A stretch of DNA of 10,620 nt from Sphingobacteriales bacterium (lineage in GTDB: Bacteria > Bacteroidota > Bacteroidia > Chitinophagales > Chitinophagaceae), in contig JAHEZF010000001.1 of assembly GCA_023251215.1 (NCBI GenBank), forward strand, positions 13,953 through 24,572, in the 5' to 3' direction. A model generated the notes under the pieces. The model ran no database searches. It worked only from the letters and a program-made list of their open reading frames with translations, and was not told the DNA's origin. Position numbers and translations under genes: made by a program. Positions 5,477 through 10,620 of this stretch are shown here, one piece after another (within the stretch, counting starts at the first letter, position 1; each line of letters begins with the position of its first letter).

Positions 5477-8400
5477 ATGAAAAGAGTAATCACCAGCACA
5501 TTACTGGGTATTTTTGCTTACGGGCAATTGCCTGCCCAGATAGATGCCGGCTTGTTCCGTTTTCCGGATGTATCGCAAACACAAATTGTTTTTACTTATG
5601 CAAACGATCTTTGGATCATGCCCAAAGAAGGCGGCACGGCAATAAAATTAAGTTCTCCTCCCGGTGTTGAAAGTTTTCCGAAATTTTCACCGGATGGAAA
5701 AACCATTGCATTCACCGGCAACTATGATGGTAACCAGGATGTGTATGCCATTCCTGCATCAGGCGGAGTGCCGCTGCGTTTAACAGAGCATGGACTGCCG
5801 GATCGTTTAGTGGACTGGACACCTGATGGCAAACGAATTTTATTTGCTTCAGGCAGGGAGAGTGGAAGGGAACGCTTCAATCAATTTTACACCATATCTT
5901 ATACCGGAGGCCCGGCAGAAAAATTACCCCTGGCTTACGCCGAATTCGGAAGCTACTCTCCCGATGGAAAGCAGATGGCTCTTACTTTCCGCACACAGGT
6001 CTTTCGCACATGGAAACGCTACCGTGGCGGATGGAATGCCGACATTCATATTTTTAATTTTGCAAACCTTAGTTCGGAAAATATTTCTGCTACAAGCGAT
6101 GCCGCCGATGAACTTCCCATGTGGCATGGTAACTATATTTATTTTCTTTCTGACCGGGGTTCGGAAATCCGTATGAACCTCTGGCGTTATGATCTTACAA
6201 AAAAAATATTTGAGCAGCTTACGCATTTCCGGGATTATGATGCGCATTTTCCTTCGCTTGGTCCTGACGACATTGTTTTTGAAGCCGGGGGAAAACTTTA
6301 CTTGTATAATTTATCTTCTCAACAAACAAAAGAAGTAAAAGTAAACCTGGTGACGGATAAGGCAAGTCTGAAACCCGTTTCCGAACCTGCTGATAAATAC
6401 ATTCAACATCTTGGAATAAGCCCTGACGGTAATCGTGTGCTGATTGAAGCAAGGGGTGAGATTTTTTCAGTGCCGGCAGAAAACGGGTACGTAAAAAATC
6501 TTACCCGGAATTCAGGAGTGGCAGAAAGATATCCCGCCTGGTCGCCGGATGGAAGTACCCTGGCATACTGGAGTGATCAGTCCGGTGAATATGAATTGTG
6601 GACGATGGAGCCGGCAAAGGAAAATTCGGCAAAAAAGTTAACCAGCTATGGAGCCGGGTTCCGCTATAATTTGTTCTGGTCGCCGGATAGTAAAAAACTT
6701 GCCTTTATTGATAAGGCGATGAGGATAAAAATTTATGATCTGTCAAATGGTCAAACAATGGACGTTGATAAAGGAATGCGAATGTCACACGGATCTTTGG
6801 AAAATTTTTCCTGTAACTGGTCACCTGACAGCCGATGGCTTACCTATAGCCATGATCTTGAAAATTATCACCAGGCTGTTTTTATTTATGACATGCAAAG
6901 CCAAAAAGCACAACAGGTAACCAGTGGATATTATTCTTGCTTCTCACCTGTTTTTGATTCAGAAGGTAAATACCTGTACCTGCTAACCAGCCAGAATTTT
7001 CAACCCAACTACAGCAGTATTGACAATACGTTCATTTATCCTAATGCCGTACTACCTGCTGTTATCAGTTTAAAGAAAAGCACTCCTTCACTGCTCAGCC
7101 CGAAAAACGATAATGTGGAAATTAAAAAAACAGAAGAAACTTTGGCTGCAGATACTTCAAAGAAAAAGGATGCAACAGCTGCAACAGATAAAAAATCAAA
7201 AGTAGTTCCGGTTGAAATAGATTTTGACGGTTTTGAATCCCGGCTGGTTCTTTTGTCTGTAAAGCCGGGTAATTATGCCAATATAAGTTCTGTTAAAGGA
7301 AAGATCATCTACCGTGTTATTCCAAACACCGGCTCGGCTTCCGGATCAAAATCGTTTCTTAAGTTTTTTGATATAGAAAAAAGAGAGGAGAAAACAATTC
7401 TCGAAGATGCAGACCGGTATTGGTTATCTGCGGATGGTAAAAAAATGTTGGTGCAGCGACCCAATACCTGGGCAGTGATTAAGCCGGAAGAAAATCAAAA
7501 ATTCGAAAAACCATTGCGGATATCTGAAATGACCATGATCGTTGACCCGACACAGGAATGGAAACAACTCTTTATGGATACTTGGCGGTTGGAACGGGAT
7601 TATTTTTATGATGCCGGTATGCATGGTGTTAACTGGAACCAGGTGAAAGACCGTTATCTGAAAATGCTGGATGGCGCCATGAGCCGCGAAGAAGTGAATT
7701 TTGTTTTGGGCGAAATGATTGCCGAACTGAATGCATCACATACCTATCGTTCGGGTGGTGATGAGGAGCAAACAAAGAATGATCCGGTGGGCTATTTGGG
7801 TGTTGACTGGACGGCTGAAGGATTTTTTTATAAAATAAAAAAGATCATTAAACCCGCTGCCTGGGATGCTGAAGTTCGTTCTTCTTTGGATATGCCCGGT
7901 GTGGATATTAAAGATGGATATTATATTCTCGCCGTTAATGGAATACCAATTACTACCGAACGGGAACCCTTTGCATCTTTCCAGGGGCTTGCAAACAAAA
8001 CTGTAGAACTCACTTACAACACTACTCCATCATGGACCGGCGCCAAAACAGCTTTAGTGCAAACAATGAGTGATGAGGGCCGGCTTCGCAACCTTGCCTG
8101 GATCGAAAGCAATCGCAAAAGGGTAGCAGAAGCCAGCAATGGTGATGTGGGATATATTTATATACCCAGTACAGGCATTGACGGGCAAAATGAATTGATA
8201 AGACAGTTTAATGCGCAATGGGATAAAAAAGCATTAGTGATTGATGAACGATTCAACAGTGGCGGACAAATACCCGACAGGTTTATTGAAATATTGAACC
8301 GTACCCCACTTGCTTTCTGGGCTATCCGGGATGGTGAAGAATGGCCCTGGCCTCCTTTTGCCCACTTTGGTCCAAAAGTAATGCTGATGAATGGATGGAG

Positions 8401-8749
8401 CGGATCAGGCGGTGATGCGTTTCCTGATTTTTTCCGTAAAAAGGGATTGGGCCCGTTAATCGGAACAAGAACATGGGGCGGGTTAATTGGTATCAGTGGT
8501 GTGCCCCAGTTGATCGATGGCGGAAGTATCACGGCTCCTTCCTTCCGGATGTATAATCCTGATGGCACCTGGTTTAAAGAAGGCCATGGTGTAGATCCGG
8601 ATATTGATGTATCGGAAGACCTGACCGCAATGGCAAAAGGAACTGACCCGCAACTGGAAAAAGCAATAGCAGAAATAAAAGATCTGGTCAGGAAAAAAGG
8701 ATTTACCCGGCCCCAAAAACCTGTAGTGGAAAACCGGAAAGGATTCTGA
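5477..8749 (+). CDS. Secreted Tricorn-like S41 serine protease
   Basis: 1090 residues, close to the archaeal Tricorn protease (1071). The ATG at 5477 is chosen because it opens a standard signal peptide (MKRVITSTLLGIFAYGQLPAQ), placing the protein in the periplasm or beyond; a longer reading frame begins only with a TTG at 5351 and adds an unlikely leader. Residues about 25-670 carry repeated WSPDG/FSPDGK blades of beta-propellers. A Lys-rich low-complexity stretch (about 535-577) interrupts this region. The helical C1 domain (about 690-765) contains NASHTYR with Ser754-His755, a PDZ domain spans about 770-865, and the C2 catalytic domain contains GWSGSGGD with nucleophile Ser977, then GTRTWGGLIGI, then EGHGVDPDI with Glu1035. 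All catalytic residues known from Tricorn have counterparts, so it should be active. It probably degrades peptides. Confidence 0.95.
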   Translation: MKRVITSTLLGIFAYGQLPAQIDAGLFRFPDVSQTQIVFTYANDLWIMPKEGGTAIKLSSPPGVESFPKFSPDGKTIAFTGNYDGNQDVYAIPASGGVPLRLTEHGLPDRLVDWTPDGKRILFASGRESGRERFNQFYTISYTGGPAEKLPLAYAEFGSYSPDGKQMALTFRTQVFRTWKRYRGGWNADIHIFNFANLSSENISATSDAADELPMWHGNYIYFLSDRGSEIRMNLWRYDLTKKIFEQLTHFRDYDAHFPSLGPDDIVFEAGGKLYLYNLSSQQTKEVKVNLVTDKASLKPVSEPADKYIQHLGISPDGNRVLIEARGEIFSVPAENGYVKNLTRNSGVAERYPAWSPDGSTLAYWSDQSGEYELWTMEPAKENSAKKLTSYGAGFRYNLFWSPDSKKLAFIDKAMRIKIYDLSNGQTMDVDKGMRMSHGSLENFSCNWSPDSRWLTYSHDLENYHQAVFIYDMQSQKAQQVTSGYYSCFSPVFDSEGKYLYLLTSQNFQPNYSSIDNTFIYPNAVLPAVISLKKSTPSLLSPKNDNVEIKKTEETLAADTSKKKDATAATDKKSKVVPVEIDFDGFESRLVLLSVKPGNYANISSVKGKIIYRVIPNTGSASGSKSFLKFFDIEKREEKTILEDADRYWLSADGKKMLVQRPNTWAVIKPEENQKFEKPLRISEMTMIVDPTQEWKQLFMDTWRLERDYFYDAGMHGVNWNQVKDRYLKMLDGAMSREEVNFVLGEMIAELNASHTYRSGGDEEQTKNDPVGYLGVDWTAEGFFYKIKKIIKPAAWDAEVRSSLDMPGVDIKDGYYILAVNGIPITTEREPFASFQGLANKTVELTYNTTPSWTGAKTALVQTMSDEGRLRNLAWIESNRKRVAEASNGDVGYIYIPSTGIDGQNELIRQFNAQWDKKALVIDERFNSGGQIPDRFIEILNRTPLAFWAIRDGEEWPWPPFAHFGPKVMLMNGWSGSGGDAFPDFFRKKGLGPLIGTRTWGGLIGISGVPQLIDGGSITAPSFRMYNPDGTWFKEGHGVDPDIDVSEDLTAMAKGTDPQLEKAIAEIKDLVRKKGFTRPQKPVVENRKGF

Positions 8750-8757
8750 TAAAAATA

Positions 8758-8784
8758 AACCCCGGCGTTATGAAGACCGGGGTT
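8758..8784 (+). terminator. Hairpin terminator candidate of the Tricorn-like gene
   Basis: AACCCCGG (8758-8765) pairs perfectly with CCGGGGTT (8777-8784) around an 11-base loop, starting 8 bp after the stop codon. No long T-run follows, so it may act mainly as a 3' stabiliser or as a terminator of the T-poor type often seen in this phylum. Confidence 0.6.
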
Positions 8785-8907
8785 AAACGTTACTGTTATG
8801 AATCAAAAAAAATTTTTAATGTTTGCGTTTCAAAGGAAAAGGGTTTAATGGTTTTGGATTTTGTTTTTCACAGGTTGGTTGGTTTTTTAAAAACAGGACT
8901 GAAAAGA

Positions 8908-9042
8908 GAAAGTTGATTGTTCCGGTGAGTGTCTCCCGATAAAGATCGGGTTGGTCTTTCAAGGGATTTGGAAAATACTTTCTGGACGGTAATGGACATT
9001 GGATGAGTAGGAAAAAACAGTCATCCGTGTCAATCAACTTTC
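8908..9042. repeat. 12-bp perfect inverted repeat enclosing the 5' half of element B
   Basis: GAAAGTTGATTG (8908-8919) is the exact reverse complement of CAATCAACTTTC (9031-9042). The 111-base interior contains a smaller hairpin, CCCGAT-AAAG-ATCGGG (8935-8950). The ends could close a long stem-loop in RNA or be terminal repeats of a small element; the related pairing in copy A favours a structural role. Confidence 0.6.
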
Positions 9043-9172
9043 ATTGACAAAAGTATATCAGCATAAGCTGTTCACAAGAGCATAACTGCCCTTTTTGATC
9101 TATTCGGTTTTTACTGATACTGTCGTAAAATTTCAAACCAGTGTAAGTAAAGTTCCGTTTATTTTTTTTAGG
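8911..9172 (+). other. Conserved noncoding element, copy B (upstream of response regulator 2)
   Basis: Colinear with 1682-1924. Blocks are AGTTGATTG (8911), TTCAAGGGATTTGG (8958), GACATTGGATGA (8995), GTCAATCAACT (9029), AAGAGCAT (9076), and CGTTTATTTTTTTTAGG (9156). By hand, the 8958-9006 segment is about three quarters identical to 1713-1764. The two changed pairs in the closing stem turn G-U (copy A) into A-U (copy B), which preserves pairing. Copy B has about 16 extra bases, accounted for by the CCCGAT hairpin. The element ends about 130 bp before the regulator start codon. Confidence 0.65.
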
Positions 9173-9201
9173 TACTGGTACTTTCCGCAAATACTAAATT
9201 A

Positions 9202-9213
9202 AGTACTTATACT
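9202..9213. promoter_or_regulatory. AGTACTTATACT motif upstream of response regulator 2
   Basis: It differs by one base from the motif 54 bp before regulator 1 and includes the palindrome AAGTACTT (9201-9208). TACTTAT within it fits the TACYYMT heptamer known for NarL of enterobacteria, but that specificity need not apply here. It lies about 100 bp before the start codon, in a cluster of TACT words. Autoregulation is a possibility only. Confidence 0.3.
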
Positions 9214-9302
9214 ATGGTAAATGTTTCAGGAATTTTTCATCTTGCAAGTCGGAATAATTACTGAAGCAACATTTTTTTTACTAATATCTAATATCATCAT
9301 CC

Positions 9303-9977
9303 ATGAAAAACCCCGACATTAACCACGTTATCAAGGTAGCCATTGCCGACGATCATGCACTCTTCCGCACCGGAGTAAAAACATCCCTTCAAAGCCGCAA
9401 AGACATACAAATGGTGGCCGAAGCAGAAAACGGCATGCAATTAATGAATCTGCTCAGGCATATTCAGCCCGATGTAGTTTTACTCGATATTCAAATGCCC
9501 ATAATGGATGGGTTGGCCACTTTGCCGGAGATCAAAAAATTATATCCGGATATAAAAGTGATCATGCTGTCCATGCACAATGATCATTCCGTTATTTCAA
9601 AAATGATGGAGATCGGCGCCAACTCTTATCTGACCAAGGAATCAGGATCAGAAATGATCTATGAAGCCATCCGGGCGGTGTATGAACAGGATTTCTTCTT
9701 TAATGAACTTACCAATAAAGCGCTGCTGAGTGGTTTACGCACCAAGCGTACACACGATGCCTCTATGCCGATGGATGTGCAACTGACCGAAAAAGAAATC
9801 ACAATTCTGAAACTGATGTGTGATGAAAAAAGCACTAAAGAAATAGCTGATATGGTTGACCTGAGCCCCCGTACTGTAGAAGCCATCCGGGATAAACTGA
9901 AAACCAAGACCGGTACCAAATCAATGGCCGGCCTGGTAATGTATGCAGTAAAAGCAGGTTTGGTAGAACGAGCATAA
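9303..9977 (+). CDS. Response regulator 2, NarL/FixJ (LuxR-HTH) family
   Basis: 224 residues. The receiver domain (about 9-128) has Asp16-Asp17, phosphoacceptor Asp62 in LLDIQMPIMDG, Ser90 and Lys112, so phosphorylation should be possible. The LuxR-type helix-turn-helix lies at about 159-222 (LTEKEITILKLMCDEKSTKE, then DLSPRTVEAIRDKL, then MAGLVMYAVKAGLVE). It resembles regulator 1 at 2095 along its whole length, about half the residues being identical by eye, with the same FFFNEL/FYFNEL segment after the receiver, so the two are paralogues rather than distant relatives. No kinase gene is adjacent on either side within the window, so it either shares the kinase at the left edge or uses one elsewhere. 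The gene is preceded by element B and followed by a hairpin repeat. Confidence 0.95.
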   Translation: MKNPDINHVIKVAIADDHALFRTGVKTSLQSRKDIQMVAEAENGMQLMNLLRHIQPDVVLLDIQMPIMDGLATLPEIKKLYPDIKVIMLSMHNDHSVISKMMEIGANSYLTKESGSEMIYEAIRAVYEQDFFFNELTNKALLSGLRTKRTHDASMPMDVQLTEKEITILKLMCDEKSTKEIADMVDLSPRTVEAIRDKLKTKTGTKSMAGLVMYAVKAGLVERA

Positions 9978-10003
9978 GCTCCCTCTATCCCGAAACTTTG
10001 GAA

Positions 10004-10025
10004 CTCCCCTGAAAGAGGAGACTTA
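10004..10025. repeat. CTCCCC...GAGGAG hairpin repeat with ACTT tail, copy 2 (degenerate)
   Basis: CTCC (10004-10007) pairs with GGAG (10017-10020), followed by ACTT, as in the copy at 2819. CCTCT (9982-9986) can alternatively pair with AGAGG (10014-10018). It starts 26 bp after the stop of regulator 2. The rest of the spacer up to 10089 is AT-rich, with one DnaA-box-like TTATCCATA (10049-10057). Confidence 0.45.
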
Positions 10026-10089
10026 CCAGGATTCTGATATTAGAAAAGTTATCCATAGCGGATGACTTTTTTTATTTTACTTTGATTTG

Positions 10090-10620
10090 ATGAACAGTAT
10101 TTGTTTCAATGGCAAAATAATAACAAGCGATGAACCGGTGCTATTAGCCTCCAACAGGAGTTATCGCTATGGGGATGGTTTATTTGAAACCATCAAGGTA
10201 ATGAATGGAAAAATTTTATTGGCTTCTTATCATTTCGAAAGATTATTTGCCGGACTATCCCTGTTGAAATTCGAAGTTTCCCGATTATTTACCAAAGAGA
10301 AGCTGCAACAGGAAATAATTCACTTGTGCAGCAAAAATGAATGTCAAAGACTGGCAAGGGTAAGAGTGTCCATATTCCGGGGCAATGGCGGTTTGTATGA
10401 TGAGGATAAAACATTACAGTATGTAATAGAATGCTGGCCGATAGATGATGCTGTAAACAGGCTGAATGAAAATGGGCTGGTTATTGATGTGTATCCTGAT
10501 GCCTGGAAAAGCTGTGATAAGTTTTCCAATCTGAAATCTGCCAATTACCTGCTATATGTGATGGCGGCATTGTATGCAAAAGAAAACAAACTTAATGATT
10601 GTCTCGTTAAGAATGTTCAT
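10090..10620 (+). CDS. PLP-dependent class IV aminotransferase/lyase, N-terminal part, truncated by window edge
   Basis: The visible 177 residues belong to the fold-type IV PLP family, which includes branched-chain aminotransferase (IlvE), D-amino-acid transaminase and aminodeoxychorismate lyase (PabC). The start MNSICFNGKII is followed by SNRSYRYGDGLFETIKV (about 21-37), the characteristic family segment, then HFERL (48-52). Lys149 in NLKSANYLLYVMAALYA (147-163) is the expected Schiff-base lysine. The glycine-rich phosphate-binding segment and the C-terminus are outside the window. The modest conservation and loop lengths look more like PabC or a generic class IV enzyme than a classical IlvE, but the subgroup cannot be fixed from this half. 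It is preceded by 112 bp of noncoding sequence with a hairpin repeat, so it is probably a separate transcription unit from regulator 2. Confidence 0.9.
   Translation, partial: MNSICFNGKIITSDEPVLLASNRSYRYGDGLFETIKVMNGKILLASYHFERLFAGLSLLKFEVSRLFTKEKLQQEIIHLCSKNECQRLARVRVSIFRGNGGLYDEDKTLQYVIECWPIDDAVNRLNENGLVIDVYPDAWKSCDKFSNLKSANYLLYVMAALYAKENKLNDCLVKNVH

Larger units (their letters stand above)
8785..9302. other. Noncoding region upstream of response regulator 2
   Basis: No credible gene. Roughly half is element B (8911-9172), related to the region upstream of regulator 1. After it come five TACT words within 41 bp (9173-9213), including AGTACTTATACT, then an AT-rich stretch up to the start codon with eight Ts at about 9272-9279. 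Bases 8785-8910 show nothing I can interpret. Confidence 0.65.

Noticed and set aside
8816..9037. 73-codon minus-strand reading frame before response regulator 2
   Set aside because: TTG start, no recognisable motif, and it runs across the conserved noncoding element and its inverted repeat; copy A does not preserve a matching frame.
8908..9042. Small mobile element (MITE) bounded by 12-bp inverted ends
   Set aside because: Similarity to copy A continues well beyond the right end to about 9172, and I see no flanking target duplication; a structural stem fits better.
1..10620. CRISPR array, tRNA, rRNA, toxin-antitoxin or phage genes
   Set aside because: I saw no regularly spaced repeats, no tRNA- or rRNA-like segments and no protein with such signatures anywhere in the window.

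Overview
This is a fragment of a bacterial chromosome, most probably from Bacteroidota and most like Chitinophagaceae. The evidence is a type IX secretion (T9SS) C-terminal sorting domain, signal peptides ending in CQ or AQ, AT-rich spacers without Shine-Dalgarno sequences, a secreted Tricorn-type protease, and NarL-type response regulators whose DNA-binding helix has an SPRTxExIR...AGLVMYA pattern. The family-level assignment is inference.

Layout. Positions 1-1203 (minus strand) hold a two-gene unit: a seven-helix membrane protein, followed 22 bp later by a histidine kinase of the HisKA_3/DegS class that runs off the left edge. An 890-bp spacer (1204-2094) follows, then on the plus strand response regulator 1 (2095-2751), a class I methyltransferase (2891-3634), a secreted haem/copper monooxygenase-like protein with a T9SS domain (3677-5233), a secreted Tricorn-like S41 protease (5477-8749), response regulator 2 (9303-9977), and the start of a PLP-dependent class IV aminotransferase (10090 to the right edge).

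How the genes may work together. The kinase has one membrane helix and no extracytoplasmic sensor of its own, so the seven-helix protein is a natural candidate for its sensory partner. The kinase is transcribed away from regulator 1, which is its likely but unproven partner. Regulator 2 is a paralogue of regulator 1, about half identical by eye. The enzymes between them look like independent genes; terminator-like hairpins follow the monooxygenase-like gene and the protease gene.

Main unexpected observation. The noncoding regions upstream of the two regulator genes are related to each other. At least five blocks occur in the same order with nearly the same spacing across about 240-260 bp (1682-1924 and 8911-9172). 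In both copies the first and last parts of the 5' half can pair as a stem, with G-U/A-U changes that keep the pairing. Copy A is followed by a small hairpin with seven Ts. This could be a structured RNA, a long leader or a conserved regulatory region duplicated with the gene. Both regulator genes are also followed by a CTCCCC...GGAGACTT hairpin repeat.
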